64,000 nucleotides of DNA from Deefgea piscis (GCF_013284055.1 NZ_CP054143.1:3162001-3226000); one strand, 5' to 3'; positions 40,111 to 50,518 are shown, counted from the first letter of the stretch. The notes: a model not told the origin generated them from the letters alone. Numbers and translations are program-made.

Positions 40111-41421
40111 AGCAAACAAGCGCAGTGCCGCCATCGAGCCAGGGGCAATGCCGCGATCATCCATGCTGGCATACAGGCCACTGAGTTGCTTACGGATATT
40201 GGCTAAACTGGCGGCATTCAATGGTTTTTGATTGTCATCGACCAAATCACAATGCAAAGCCGTCGCCAAGTTCTGTGCAAAATCGGCCAGATAATCAAAC
40301 ACCGCCAAACCACCCGCTACGCGCGGCACGTCAAACAGCAAGGTTAAACCTTGCGAAGTCGACATCAACGGCGTTTGATCTTGATTGGCCAATACAAACA
40401 AGGTTTTGCCCGAATCACTGCGATATTGGAACGTGCCATCAGCATGATTGCGTACCAATCCGGCTTGTTCCGCCAAAATACGCACTTTTTCCATCGGCAA
40501 TGGCCGACTGCCAGCAGGAATATTCAAACCAATCAACACATCGACCGAAGCACAAAATTCGTCGAGCTCTGCGGCCAAATTAAGCTTGGCGGCGCGCTGC
40601 GGAAAGGTCACCGAAGCATCCAGTGCATCGGCAAACTGCTGCACGCCCATACAAAACGCATTCAGTGATTCTTGGGTTAACGCACCTTGTCGATCGGCCA
40701 TTTGTAAGCCAATGCGCAATTCTTTAAAGCGGCCTCGGGTGGTGCTATTGAGCATTTCCCATTGTTTGTTTTGGTTTAAACCTAAAACCTGAATCCGCTT
40801 ATTCGCTGGGAATGGCGGCACTTCAGACGCAGAAATCGCATCCGGCGCATGCACTTCGGCAATAAAATCTAAAGCTGGGTCGAGCAAACTACCGGCCAAT
40901 ACCACTTCATCGACCACTTCTTGCTGCTGCGCCTGCGCAGCGGCCACGGCGGGCGCAACCGGCGCAGCGGGGGCAACCGGCGGTGGTGGCGAAAAAGTTG
41001 GCTCGGTATAAGCTGGCGCGATAGGTTCTACAGGCGCTGGCGGCGTATACATCGAGCGATAGGCAGGCGGCATTTCCGGAATATCATCGGGCATATCGTC
41101 GCTTAACGTCGATTTGCCTGTTGCGCTCAATTGCGCTTCACTTAAATCGGGCACATCGTATTCGGCCTGATCCAAGCGATTTTCATCATAAAGTGGCGCG
41201 GACTCAGCAGCCAGCGTTGGCTCTAAAATCGGCTCAAGTCGCTGCCCATCGCCTTTACGCACCATATTTTTGGGCGTATTGAGCAATACATCGGGCTGAT
41301 TGCGCGCAAACGCCTTATTAGCTTGCTGGCGAAAGCGGTATTCTTGCCACCAATTAAATCCATACACTGCGGCGACAATCCCACCGGCACCGACTAAGGA
41401 ATAAATCTGCAACTCAGTCAT
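40108..41421 (-). CDS. zipA: cell division protein ZipA-like
   Basis: This 437-residue protein has one N-terminal membrane helix (residues ~5-22), a charged stretch, a long Pro/Ala-rich flexible linker (~110-175), and a C-terminal domain (~205-435). The C-terminal domain resembles the ZipA FtsZ-binding fold (IQVLGLNQNKQWEML; GTFQYRSDSGKTLFVLAN; LTLLFDVPRVAGGLAVFDYL). ZipA tethers FtsZ to the membrane. Location between smc and ligA is the same as in many proteobacteria and supports the call, as sequence similarity in this family is low. Its stop codon falls in the last bases of an intergenic repeat, so the C-terminus may have been altered by its insertion. Confidence 0.85.
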   Translation of the reverse strand: MTELQIYSLVGAGGIVAAVYGFNWWQEYRFRQQANKAFARNQPDVLLNTPKNMVRKGDGQRLEPILEPTLAAESAPLYDENRLDQAEYDVPDLSEAQLSATGKSTLSDDMPDDIPEMPPAYRSMYTPPAPVEPIAPAYTEPTFSPPPPVAPAAPVAPAVAAAQAQQQEVVDEVVLAGSLLDPALDFIAEVHAPDAISASEVPPFPANKRIQVLGLNQNKQWEMLNSTTRGRFKELRIGLQMADRQGALTQESLNAFCMGVQQFADALDASVTFPQRAAKLNLAAELDEFCASVDVLIGLNIPAGSRPLPMEKVRILAEQAGLVRNHADGTFQYRSDSGKTLFVLANQDQTPLMSTSQGLTLLFDVPRVAGGLAVFDYLADFAQNLATALHCDLVDDNQKPLNAASLANIRKQLSGLYASMDDRGIAPGSMAALRLFA

Positions 41422-41578
41422 TGTTTTATTTAGGTCTCTACTTAGGCGTAATTAATTTACGCGTTAATTATATTTTGCACCAAGGCAAATTACCGATCTA
41501 GCTCAAATCAACACCGCAAATCAGCGGTGCGCCATCACGATTTAGCACCCACTGCCATACGATGAATTAAGCCGTCTC

Positions 41579-44500
41579 TTAATTAAATTCAGGCTCACGC
41601 ATTTTTAGCGCAGCTTCAATATCTACCGCCACAATCCGCGACACCCCTTGCTCTTGCATCGTGACCCCCACCAATTGCTGCGCCATTTCCATGGTTAATT
41701 TATTGTGGCTAATGTACAAAAATTGCGTGTGCTGTGCCATTTTTTTCACTAATTCGCAAAAACGCAGCGTATTGGCATCATCGAGCGGTGCATCCACCTC
41801 ATCCAATAGGCAAAAAGGCGCTGGATTGAGCTTGAATAGAGAGAATACCAGACTTAATGCTGTCAGTGCTTTTTCACCACCTGACAACAAGTGAATGGTT
41901 GCATTTTTCTTACCCGGAGGTTGCGCCATCAAACTCATGCCCGAATCTAATATTTCACCCCCAGTCAACGTCAACTCAGCATGACCGCCACCAAATAGCG
42001 CAGGGAATAACTCTTGCAAATTGGCATTCACACTGTCGTAAGTCGACTGCAATAAACTACGGGTTTCTTTATCAATACGGGTAATCGCTGCACTCAGCGT
42101 GGCCATGGCTTGCTCCAAGTCGCGCGACTGCTCGGCCAAATAACTTTGCCGCTCTTCATTGGCCGCCAATTCTTGCATCGCAGCCAAATTCACCGGACCC
42201 AATTGGCTTAACTGGCCATTTAATCGACTGATTTCAGCCGCATAGGCTTTGACACTACGCCCCAATAAAGGTTGCAGCGCAGCCTCGTCAACCGCCAAAG
42301 TCTGCATTTCATCGGCGTAGCGCGCCAGATTTAACCGAGTTTCTTGCTCCGCCAAGCGCATTTGCCCCAACGCATCCCGCTGGGTGGCGGCGGCTTTTTC
42401 GGCGTTTTGCTTGTTTAATTCTTGTTCACGCAAGGTCGTCGCGCATTGATTGAGTGCTTCTTTGGCTTGCGTTAAGACCTGTTCTTGCTCAGCGCGCCGC
42501 GCCAGCAAGACTTGAAACTGCGCGTCAATCTCATCGATCTGGATGGTTTGCGCTTCTTGCTCGAGCGCCTGTTTACGCTGACTTTGCTGCTCACGCAGCT
42601 GATTAAGATCATTTTGGCGTTGTTGTAAACCACGGATCTGCTGCGCCTGATTCACCACCGCAAATTGCGCACTTTGCGCCGAGCGCTCCAGCTCACGCAG
42701 CTGCAAACTATGCTGGCTTTGTGACGCTTGAAATCCTTCCTTACTCGCTCTCGCTTGCTGCTCTTGCGTTTGCAATTGCAATAAAGACGTGGCAAGCCGC
42801 TCAAGCTCAGTATCTAACGCGACCGAATGGGCATTTTCTTCCGTTAATTGCTGACTAACTTGCGCCAAGGTTTGCTGCACGGCCTCAAGGCGTGATTGCC
42901 GCTGCGCCTGTTGTTCTTGCTGGCGACGCCACTCATTTTCTAGTGCTGGCAGGGTTTGCGCGCGCTGGGCATATTGCGCTTGGCTTTGCTGCTGGGCTTG
43001 CAGTAAGGCGGCGTGTTCGAGCTGGGTTGACGCCAATAGCGGCGCATGGTTTTGTTGCGCCAGTTGCGCCACTTCAAGCGCTGCAGACACTTTGCGCAAC
43101 TCGGCTTGCCGCGCCAATCGCCCGGCATCTGCCGATTGTCCAGCAAAAAAATCGAGGGTATATCGGGTGGCGATATGGCCATCGATCGATACCCAGCTAT
43201 ACCCTTCTGGAATTTCTGATTGCTGCGTCCAAAGCTGCGCCGTATGCTCAACGCACAGCACCGTACCCAGCAGCGCTTGCAAACCCGCATGCAGGCGCGC
43301 GTCACTCTGAGCCACATGTTGCCACAGGCTTTGCGGATGAACTGGGCCCGTCACTGGCGCTGGGCTTAATACAAATAAGGCACTTGGCGGCGCCGAATCA
43401 ACGCGACCCAAGATCCCTTGCATTTTTTGCCCCAACACCGCTTCAACGGCCAGTTCCCAACCGGCAGCCACTCGCAATAATTCACTCAACTGCGGCGCAT
43501 CTTGCAACTGACTGTGCGCCAACCACGGCGACAAGGCCGCACTGGTGGTGACGGTTAATACTTCGCGCAAGGCTTGCTCGCGCGCGGCCAGTTGGGTGAC
43601 CTCGTCTTGCAACTGCTGCGCGGCACTCAGCTGCTGCGCCAACTGCGCGTCTAATACCAAGCGTGATTCGGCGTGCGCGGCGAGCGTTAATTCTAATTCG
43701 GCCAATTCATAGCGATAATCGTCGATTTGTTCTGGCAAATCCTCAGTCAGCGCCACCGGAGCCAACTGGTTTAATTCTGCTTGCAGCTGCTGCTGTTGGC
43801 TGTGCAATTGGCCGATCTGGCGCTGAACAAATTGCCGCTCTTGCAACTGCAGCTGCTGAGCACTGTGCTGGGCCGCTAGTTGCTCTTTGAGCGTTTGCCA
43901 CGCCTGCTCGGCGTAATGTCGCTCTTGCTCTTGATCTGGCAAGCTTAAACTGGCCTCGGCCAAGGCCATATTGGCGGCCTCGACAGCCAACTGCAAATCG
44001 TCTTGCTGATCATGGCATTGCTCTAAAGCCAATTGAATATCGCTAAGCGATTGCTGCTGCGCCTGCTCGTCCTGTTCGCACTGCGCAATTTGCTGCGCCA
44101 GCCGCTCACGACTTTGCTTTAAATGCAGCAAGGTTTGCTCGATTCGCGCCACTTCGGCATTAGCTGCATATAAATCCGCTTGCGCCGCTTGCAACACATC
44201 ACTGGCGATAAAATGACTTTCACGCAAGTATTCAAGCTGAGTTTCAGCCGCAGTCACCTGCGCCACTGCGGCTTCTAATTGCGTTTGCGCCTGCAGCAAA
44301 GCCATATGCGCGGCGTCAGCAGCCACCGCTGCGTCGAGTTTTCTTTGCAAAGCCTGCAATTGCTCGGCTTGCGTGATTTGTTGGCTCAAGGTTTGATATT
44401 GCTGGGCAACGCCAGCTTGGCGGCTCAAGGTGTCGATTTGCCGTTGTAGCTCAAGTTGAATATCAGCCACTCGCGCTAAATTATCCCGCGTATCGGCGAT

Positions 44501-45049
44501 GCGGCTTTCAGTCTCGCGGCGACGCTCTTTGTATTTAGAGACACCCGCGGCTTCTTCCAGATATTGCCGCAATTCATCGGGCTTGGCCTCGATAATGCGG
44601 TTAATCATGCCTTGCTCAATAATCGCGTAACCGGACTTGCCGACACCAGTCCCCATAAAGAGCTCGGTAATATCGCGGCGGCGCACGGCTTGCTGATTAA
44701 TAAAATACGAAGAATCACCTTGCCGAGTCAGCACCCGCTTAATACTGATTTCGGCATACGCCTGCCAAGCCCCCGTGAGCAGACCCGCGCTATTATCAAA
44801 CACCAACTCCACCGCCGCCCGACTGACCGCCTTACGCGTGGTCGAGCCATTAAAAATCACGTCTTGCATCGATTCGCCACGCAATTGCTTGGCCGATGAT
44901 TCGCCCAGCACCCAGCGCACGGCATCAATCACATTGGATTTGCCGCAACCATTGGGGCCACACACCGCCACCAACTGCCCCGGAACAGGGATTGCCGTTG
45001 GATCAACGAAGGACTTAAAACCAGATAATTTAATATGAGTCAGGCGCAC
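41579..45049 (-). CDS. smc: chromosome segregation ATPase Smc
   Basis: This ~1156-residue SMC protein organises and segregates the chromosome with partners ScpA/ScpB (not in this window). The N-terminal Walker A is GPNGCGKS (residues 31-38). Two long Gln/Leu/Ala-rich coiled coils flank a hinge near 505-610 (AGWELAVEAVLGQKMQGI). The C-terminal head has the LSGGEKALTAL signature and Walker B CLLDEVDAPLDDAN. The coiled coils are unusually rich in glutamine. I chose the GTG at 45049 because the family starts with xRLTHIKLxGFKSF; a TTG five codons upstream is also open. Neither has an obvious ribosome site. Confidence 0.95.
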   Translation of the reverse strand: MRLTHIKLSGFKSFVDPTAIPVPGQLVAVCGPNGCGKSNVIDAVRWVLGESSAKQLRGESMQDVIFNGSTTRKAVSRAAVELVFDNSAGLLTGAWQAYAEISIKRVLTRQGDSSYFINQQAVRRRDITELFMGTGVGKSGYAIIEQGMINRIIEAKPDELRQYLEEAAGVSKYKERRRETESRIADTRDNLARVADIQLELQRQIDTLSRQAGVAQQYQTLSQQITQAEQLQALQRKLDAAVAADAAHMALLQAQTQLEAAVAQVTAAETQLEYLRESHFIASDVLQAAQADLYAANAEVARIEQTLLHLKQSRERLAQQIAQCEQDEQAQQQSLSDIQLALEQCHDQQDDLQLAVEAANMALAEASLSLPDQEQERHYAEQAWQTLKEQLAAQHSAQQLQLQERQFVQRQIGQLHSQQQQLQAELNQLAPVALTEDLPEQIDDYRYELAELELTLAAHAESRLVLDAQLAQQLSAAQQLQDEVTQLAAREQALREVLTVTTSAALSPWLAHSQLQDAPQLSELLRVAAGWELAVEAVLGQKMQGILGRVDSAPPSALFVLSPAPVTGPVHPQSLWQHVAQSDARLHAGLQALLGTVLCVEHTAQLWTQQSEIPEGYSWVSIDGHIATRYTLDFFAGQSADAGRLARQAELRKVSAALEVAQLAQQNHAPLLASTQLEHAALLQAQQQSQAQYAQRAQTLPALENEWRRQQEQQAQRQSRLEAVQQTLAQVSQQLTEENAHSVALDTELERLATSLLQLQTQEQQARASKEGFQASQSQHSLQLRELERSAQSAQFAVVNQAQQIRGLQQRQNDLNQLREQQSQRKQALEQEAQTIQIDEIDAQFQVLLARRAEQEQVLTQAKEALNQCATTLREQELNKQNAEKAAATQRDALGQMRLAEQETRLNLARYADEMQTLAVDEAALQPLLGRSVKAYAAEISRLNGQLSQLGPVNLAAMQELAANEERQSYLAEQSRDLEQAMATLSAAITRIDKETRSLLQSTYDSVNANLQELFPALFGGGHAELTLTGGEILDSGMSLMAQPPGKKNATIHLLSGGEKALTALSLVFSLFKLNPAPFCLLDEVDAPLDDANTLRFCELVKKMAQHTQFLYISHNKLTMEMAQQLVGVTMQEQGVSRIVAVDIEAALKMREPEFN

Positions 45050-45202
45050 GATAGCTTCAAACAACAGAATGAGCGCATTTTACCTCAGCCATCCAATGCT
45101 TGAGGCAAAAGATCCAACGCAAATCCAATCAAGGCCTGCTCAAGCCCATTCAAACAGCCCATCAGCCCAAAATCAGCAACAAACTACCGCCGCATAGCAA
45201 AA

Positions 45203-45225
45203 CGCCCCAACATATTGCTGGGGCG
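45203..45225 (-). terminator. terminator of the sodium-coupled transporter gene
   Basis: CGCCCCA and TGGGGCG form a 7-bp stem; on the minus strand TTTT follows. It lies ~35 bases after the transporter stop and before smc. Confidence 0.7.
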
Positions 45226-45259
45226 AAATCTGAACTTAAACATCAACAGCGCAAATGGT

Positions 45260-46582
45260 TTACAAGCCTTTTACAAACACCCAAGCAATCAAAGCGGGCG
45301 CCACCACGGCGCTGGTTAAACGAAATACCGGCAACCACGGTGCGCGCGTGTCCTGCTGCGTAATCTCAGCACTACTGCGCTGCCAAATCACCCAACCGAC
45401 ACAAATTGCACTGGCCATACCACCTAAAGGCAGCAATAAATTCGACGCCAGATAATCCATCAACTCAAACGTCGTGCGATTAAATAATTTGGCATCAGAC
45501 CAAATCCCGAATGACAACGCCGCCGGAATCGCCGCCAAAATCACCGCACACAGGCTAACAATGACTGCAGTTTTGCGTGACCAATGAAACTCATCAATCA
45601 AAAAGCTTACGATCGGCTCTAGCATTGAAATCGACGAAGTCAGTGCGGCAACCAGCAATAAGCAGAAAAAAGCCACGGCAAAAAACTGCCCGCCGGGCAT
45701 ACTGGCAAACACCGCTGGCATGGTAATAAACGTCAAACCAGGGCCAGCAGCAGGATCCATGCCGAAAGCAAACACCGCTGGCAACACCATCAAACCCGCC
45801 AATAAGCACGCAATCACCGCCAACGCTGCCACCCAGACTGCTGCGCCACCAAGCTGAATATCGCGCCCTAGATAAGAGCCGTAGGCAATCATCGTTCCGC
45901 AGCCTACTGACAAAGAAAAACACGCCAAACCCAAAGCATCAATAAACATACTGTCATTGACCTTGCTCCAATCGGGCGTAACAAACCACATCACACCTTC
46001 CATTGCGCCGGGTAAAGTCAGTGCCCGAGCAATCAGCACCAGCATCAATACAAATAATAATGGCATCAATACCTTACTGACCGACTCAATGCCTTTTTGC
46101 ACGCCACCAACCACAATCGCCGCGGTCAGGCCGACAAAGGCAATCAAATACGCGATCGAATTCACTGGATCGGCAATCAAGGACGTAAAGTGCTGACCTA
46201 AATAAGCGGTATCTTTTGCTAGCGCAGCACCAGAAAGGGCTTCACCGATATACATCAAGGTCCAGCCGCCAATTACGCTATAAAAAGAAAAAATCGTAAA
46301 AATACACAGCAAGCCCATCCGACCAACCCAAGCCCAAGCTGGCCCGGCTAAAGTCCGAAACGCGCCGACTGCCGACAACCCTGCGGCGCGGCCAATCACC
46401 ATTTCAGCCAATAGCATCGCCACGCCGATCGAAAACGTAATCGCCAAATACACCAATAAAAATGCACCACCGCCATTTTGCCCGGCCACGTAAGGAAACT
46501 TCCAAATCGCCCCCAAACCGACCGCCGAACCTGATGCAGCAAGAATAAACCCTATTTTTGAACCCCATTCACTTCTTGCCAT
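45260..46582 (-). CDS. sodium-dependent transporter (NSS/SNF family)
   Basis: This 440-residue inner-membrane protein has about eleven membrane segments and belongs to the neurotransmitter:sodium symporter family, which imports amino acids or similar molecules with Na+. The N-terminal GSKIGFILAASGSAVGLGAIWKFPYVAGQNGGGAF holds the sodium and substrate sites on helix 1, and the SFYSVIGGWTLMYI segment is also typical. I chose the ATG at 46582 because GGAG lies six bases upstream; the ATG at 46594 contains that site within its first codons. The substrate cannot be read from sequence. A MITE-like element lies ~100 bases upstream and could affect its expression. Confidence 0.88.
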   Translation of the reverse strand: MARSEWGSKIGFILAASGSAVGLGAIWKFPYVAGQNGGGAFLLVYLAITFSIGVAMLLAEMVIGRAAGLSAVGAFRTLAGPAWAWVGRMGLLCIFTIFSFYSVIGGWTLMYIGEALSGAALAKDTAYLGQHFTSLIADPVNSIAYLIAFVGLTAAIVVGGVQKGIESVSKVLMPLLFVLMLVLIARALTLPGAMEGVMWFVTPDWSKVNDSMFIDALGLACFSLSVGCGTMIAYGSYLGRDIQLGGAAVWVAALAVIACLLAGLMVLPAVFAFGMDPAAGPGLTFITMPAVFASMPGGQFFAVAFFCLLLVAALTSSISMLEPIVSFLIDEFHWSRKTAVIVSLCAVILAAIPAALSFGIWSDAKLFNRTTFELMDYLASNLLLPLGGMASAICVGWVIWQRSSAEITQQDTRAPWLPVFRLTSAVVAPALIAWVFVKGL

Positions 46583-46678
46583 TGCCCGCTCCATTTGATT
46601 GTCCGCGCTACATTGTCATATATGTCAGGATTCGCCTAGTCGTAAAACGTCCACTTTACAGATCAAAGCCACTACGCT

Positions 46679-46961
46679 AGGGGCTGTTGACGTTTGGTTT
46701 GCGGATCGCGTTTGTGCTGATTTTGGCCTGAAACAAGGCGAAAGACGCGTGGCATAGTCATTCTATGCAAGCGTTTTTCAACGCAGTGTCAGGCTGACTT
46801 GATTTAAAAAAGCCGCAGCCAAACCCGAAGGGCTGGGCGCTTTTCGCGGCATCTCGGCGTTATTTCATGCTCGAATAACGGGTTATTGGTCGCATAAAAT
46901 GCCTTGATCTGCCGCGAAAAACGCGTAAGCAGCGACCGAAAACCAAACGTCAACAGACCCT
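46679..46961. mobile_element. MITE-like element with 21-bp inverted ends
   Basis: The left end AGGGGCTGTTGACGTTTGGTT (46679) and the complement of the right end AGGGTCTGTTGACGTTTGGTT (46961) agree at 20 of 21 positions. The 283-bp interior has no credible gene and contains several short hairpins. A related short copy lies at 39977-40110. I see no transposase and no clear target-site duplication, so it may be a non-autonomous transposable element or another repeat family. Confidence 0.7.
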
Positions 46962-46975
46962 CGCCCCCAAACAAA

Positions 46976-46998
46976 AAACCCAGGACTCGCCTGGGTTT
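46976..46998 (-). terminator. mrp/apbC terminator
   Basis: AAACCCAGG and CCTGGGTTT form a 9-bp stem with a 5-base loop, followed by TTTTTT in the minus direction. It lies 25 bases after the mrp stop. Confidence 0.85.
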
Positions 46999-47022
46999 AC
47001 TTGCTGACAAGCTAACAATCAC

Positions 47023-48180
47023 TTAGGTATTTTGGATCACAATCTTAGGGAACTTACTCGAAAAATCCTGCGACTTGGCGGCGATTTTCACCGCCACTTT
47101 ACGCGCAATTGCCTTATACAAACCGGCAATTTCGCCGTTCGGATCGGCCACTACGCTAGGTTTACCCGCATCGGCATTCAAACGAATCGACAAATCCAAC
47201 GGCAATTGACCCAATAAATCAATACCATACTCTGTACCCATTTTTTGGCCGCCGCCTTCACCAAAAATCGCTTCCATATGGCCGCACTGACTGCAAATAT
47301 GCATGCTCATATTTTCCACCACCCCCAAAATCGGCACACCGACTTTCTCAAACATTTTTAAGCCTTTGCGCGCGTCGAGCAAAGCAATGTCTTGTGGCGT
47401 AGTCACGATAACGGCACCGGTCACCGGCACTTTTTGCGACAGCGTCAGTTGAATATCCCCAGTACCCGGCGGCAAATCGATAACCAAATAATCCAATGCA
47501 TCCCACTGGGTATCATTCAGTAGCTGCGTTAACGCTTGCGTTACCATTGGGCCGCGCCACACCATGGGCTGCTCAGGATCAATCAAAAAGCCAATCGACA
47601 TGGTTTGCACGCCGTAATGCAAAATCGGCTGGATGTATTTATTGTCGCTGGTTTCTGGATGTTGATCAGCAACGCCCATCATCGTTGGCAGGCTTGGGCC
47701 ATAAATATCGGCATCCAACACCCCCACTCGCGCCCCCTCGGCCGCCAGCGCCAAGGCCAAATTCACCGCCGTGGTTGATTTGCCCACGCCGCCCTTACCG
47801 GAAGCGACCGCGATAATATTTTTAATGCCTTGCTGCAACGGCAAACCACGTGCCACTGCATGCGCGGTAATCACACTACTCACATTTACATTCACCGCGT
47901 CAACGCCGGCCAATTGCAATAATGCGGCGCTCACTTGTGCTTGCCGAGCCGCAAACTGACTTTGCGCCGGATAGCCTAAAACCAAGTCAAAACTGACGAC
48001 ACCCGACTGCCATTGCAAGTTTTTAACGCATTTACTGGCGATATAATCTTTGCCGGTATCCGGATCGATTAGCGTGGCCAGTGTTTGGCGTAAAATTTCA
48101 AGATTTGCTTCACTCACAACAGGATTTCCTTGGCTAGGCGCTGCGGCCGTACGGCCGAGCAATCGATCAAACAATGTCAT
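47023..48180 (-). CDS. apbC: Mrp/ApbC iron-sulfur cluster carrier ATPase
   Basis: This 385-residue protein has an N-terminal MIP18/DUF59-like domain (residues ~22-110) and a C-terminal P-loop ATPase with a deviant Walker A GKGGVGKST (128-136). A CSQC motif later in the protein matches the CxxC that holds a bridging [4Fe-4S] cluster. It delivers iron-sulfur clusters to target enzymes. I chose the ATG at 48180 (MTLFDRLLGR); an upstream in-frame ATG would add 16 residues. It is a single-gene unit with its own terminator. Confidence 0.9.
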   Translation of the reverse strand: MTLFDRLLGRTAAAPSQGNPVVSEANLEILRQTLATLIDPDTGKDYIASKCVKNLQWQSGVVSFDLVLGYPAQSQFAARQAQVSAALLQLAGVDAVNVNVSSVITAHAVARGLPLQQGIKNIIAVASGKGGVGKSTTAVNLALALAAEGARVGVLDADIYGPSLPTMMGVADQHPETSDNKYIQPILHYGVQTMSIGFLIDPEQPMVWRGPMVTQALTQLLNDTQWDALDYLVIDLPPGTGDIQLTLSQKVPVTGAVIVTTPQDIALLDARKGLKMFEKVGVPILGVVENMSMHICSQCGHMEAIFGEGGGQKMGTEYGIDLLGQLPLDLSIRLNADAGKPSVVADPNGEIAGLYKAIARKVAVKIAAKSQDFSSKFPKIVIQNT

Positions 48181-48278
48181 TTTAGATCTCAAGATAAGAC
48201 CAAGGGCAAACGGCCGATGGCCCATCAAAGATGCGGTTTAACTGCCGTTTTTCAAGCCATCAGGTGTATGACCAACGA

Positions 48279-50471
48279 TTAAAATTGCTTACCGAGCATC
48301 ATATAAAACCGTGCCTGACGATTATCGCCATACGCCGCGCCAAAATACAGCGGACCTAAAAAGCTATCGTAAGCCAGATAAACCGAAGCCGAATAATGCA
48401 GTGCATCGTCAAGGCGCTGATCTTGCGTATCAAACACCCCACCGACTTCTAATGCGCTCCCGACATAACTTCCCGACAAAAACGACGTCGCGTGCAAGTA
48501 CTGCAAAGAGCCATAAACAAAGCGCTCCCCCACCAATTCTTGGTAGTTATAACTGGATAAATTCAAAAACCCACCCAGCCATTTCACATCAGCAAATGGC
48601 GGTTGCTCGCCATAGGTGCTTTGCGCTTTGAGGGTAAAATGAATGGCATCACTATCAATCGGCAGCGCTTTGCGATAAACAAAACCATAACGCGCATAAT
48701 TTTCTTGCTGCTTGCCCACCCCCAAAGTGTAATAACCATAGGCATTAAAATAACTGCCATTTTTGGGGAAGAAATAATGATCTAGATTATCGTAAAAGGC
48801 ATTAAATCGAATCCCGTAATCATAATTAGACGACTCCGGAAAAACCAAAGACCCCACCGAGCGCTTACCGCTATATTCATTAAATACTGGGCCAATTCTT
48901 AATTCAGTATGCGTTGACAATACCGAACCAAAATCCAAACCAACCGATGATTTATTGTACTCATATTCAGCCAATTGCTGGTCCCCCTGCCAAATCGACA
49001 GTGGCCCAGTAAAATAGCGATAATACGTCGATAAAAACATCGCTTCATTTAATAGCAAGGGTTGGTAAAATTCGGTATTAATCATGCTCGAACTACCAAT
49101 TTGCGCGGTGGTTTTCCATTCTGCGCCCAAATCATTAAGCCATGTTCGGCGGTATTGCGCGCTAATATTCCACGGCTGTGAGCCACTAAAATCAGTAGCA
49201 AAACTTAAACCAAATTTAAGGTAATTGGGGCCCCAACTTTTCTCAATGGGTAAAATAGATACCGCCTCCCCATCACCGGTTTGGCGTAATTCATAATCTA
49301 ATTGGCTATGATCGCCCTTGGCATACACCTGCATTAAATGATCATGAAATTCATTCGATGCCAATGGCTGATTGATATCAATATTCAAGGCATTTTTAAG
49401 CACTTCGGGATTAACGACATTGGTCGGCGCCACATCAATTCTTTGCACGGGTTTAGGCTGCAAACGCAATTCATTCCTTTGCGACTGCCATGCTGCGTAT
49501 TCTTGCGGGCTCACCGAATACCGCTGCAATTGCGTTAACACCCGATTGGCCGCTACTTCACCGGCGTCAATGAGTTCAACGCCTTTTTTAAAATCACTGG
49601 CCGAAATATCGCCAAACTCCGGCGTAATCAGCACGTCTTGGCTGCTTAAGCTTTTTAATTGTGGCGCAACGTTTTGAATCATCATCAACCGGGTATATTG
49701 GTCGGCCACGCTAAACACGTCTTTAATTTGATCGCGCTTTAAGGGCGGCGAGCCAACATCGACCGCAATCACCACATCCGCGCACGTCTCTCGAGCCACA
49801 TCGACGGGCAAATTACGCACCAAGCCGCCATCGACCAACATGCGGTTTTCGGTATTCACCGCTGGAAAAATCCCCGGCACCGCCATACTGGCGCGCATTG
49901 CTGTGACCAAATCGCCTCTGTCTTGTACCACCATACTGCCGTCTTCCATATCGGTAGCAATAGCGCGGTATGGAATGGCCAATTGATCAAAATCTTTGAC
50001 CGTGCCAGCAAAAGTCAGATCACGTAGAAAGAATTCAATTTTTTGCGTGCTAATCGCTGCACTGGGTAGCTTGATATCGCCGCCATCACTCAAACCAAAC
50101 TCAACATTGATTAATGAATACAAATCATCTTGTTTGCGGCGAAAGGTATTGAGCTGACGCGGCAAGGTTGAGCTAATCAAGTCATCCCAATTGGCGCGCA
50201 CAATCCGCGTTTGCATTTCATTGGGATTGCGCCCAGCCGCATACGCCGCCCCCACCAATGAACCAATACTGGTGCCAATCACACAATCGACAGGAATGCG
50301 ATTTTGCTCTAATACTTTGATGACGCCAACGTGGGCAAAGCCTCGCGCACCGCCACCACCCAGCACCAAACCAATCCGTGGTCGTTCCGCCCAAACTGGC
50401 GAGGTCAACACCAATAAAGACCAGCAAAGTAGCGCCTGTTTGAGGCTGGGGTAGCGCAATTTTCGTGTCAT
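48279..50471 (-). CDS. patatin-like phospholipase with BamA-type barrel (PlpD-like)
   Basis: This 730-residue precursor has the structure of a type Vd autotransporter. A signal peptide (residues 1-28, ending SPVWA) precedes a patatin domain (~31-300) with oxyanion loop GGGGARG (38-44), nucleophile Ser68 in GTSIG and catalytic Asp214 in DGG. A POTRA-like region (~335-400) and a C-terminal 16-strand-like beta-barrel ending in an aromatic residue (GKQF) follow. PlpD of Pseudomonas has the same design and length and is a surface-exported phospholipase A1. I chose the ATG at 50471, preceded by AGGA; two upstream ATGs are in frame. It is divergent from the glycerophosphodiesterase gene with ~48 bases between. 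Confidence 0.87.
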   Translation of the reverse strand: MTRKLRYPSLKQALLCWSLLVLTSPVWAERPRIGLVLGGGGARGFAHVGVIKVLEQNRIPVDCVIGTSIGSLVGAAYAAGRNPNEMQTRIVRANWDDLISSTLPRQLNTFRRKQDDLYSLINVEFGLSDGGDIKLPSAAISTQKIEFFLRDLTFAGTVKDFDQLAIPYRAIATDMEDGSMVVQDRGDLVTAMRASMAVPGIFPAVNTENRMLVDGGLVRNLPVDVARETCADVVIAVDVGSPPLKRDQIKDVFSVADQYTRLMMIQNVAPQLKSLSSQDVLITPEFGDISASDFKKGVELIDAGEVAANRVLTQLQRYSVSPQEYAAWQSQRNELRLQPKPVQRIDVAPTNVVNPEVLKNALNIDINQPLASNEFHDHLMQVYAKGDHSQLDYELRQTGDGEAVSILPIEKSWGPNYLKFGLSFATDFSGSQPWNISAQYRRTWLNDLGAEWKTTAQIGSSSMINTEFYQPLLLNEAMFLSTYYRYFTGPLSIWQGDQQLAEYEYNKSSVGLDFGSVLSTHTELRIGPVFNEYSGKRSVGSLVFPESSNYDYGIRFNAFYDNLDHYFFPKNGSYFNAYGYYTLGVGKQQENYARYGFVYRKALPIDSDAIHFTLKAQSTYGEQPPFADVKWLGGFLNLSSYNYQELVGERFVYGSLQYLHATSFLSGSYVGSALEVGGVFDTQDQRLDDALHYSASVYLAYDSFLGPLYFGAAYGDNRQARFYMMLGKQF

Positions 50472-50518
50472 TTTCGTCCTATAATTTAAATTCATTCCAC
50501 CCACTTTAAGATCGCATC

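Noticed and set aside
43600-44500. Long CAG/CTG-rich stretch in smc as a possible repeat array
   Set aside because: It reflects glutamine- and leucine-rich coiled coil coding, not a DNA repeat array.
46804-47022. 72-codon minus-strand frame over the MITE-like element
   Set aside because: It crosses the element end and the mrp terminator, so it is an artefact of the repeat.
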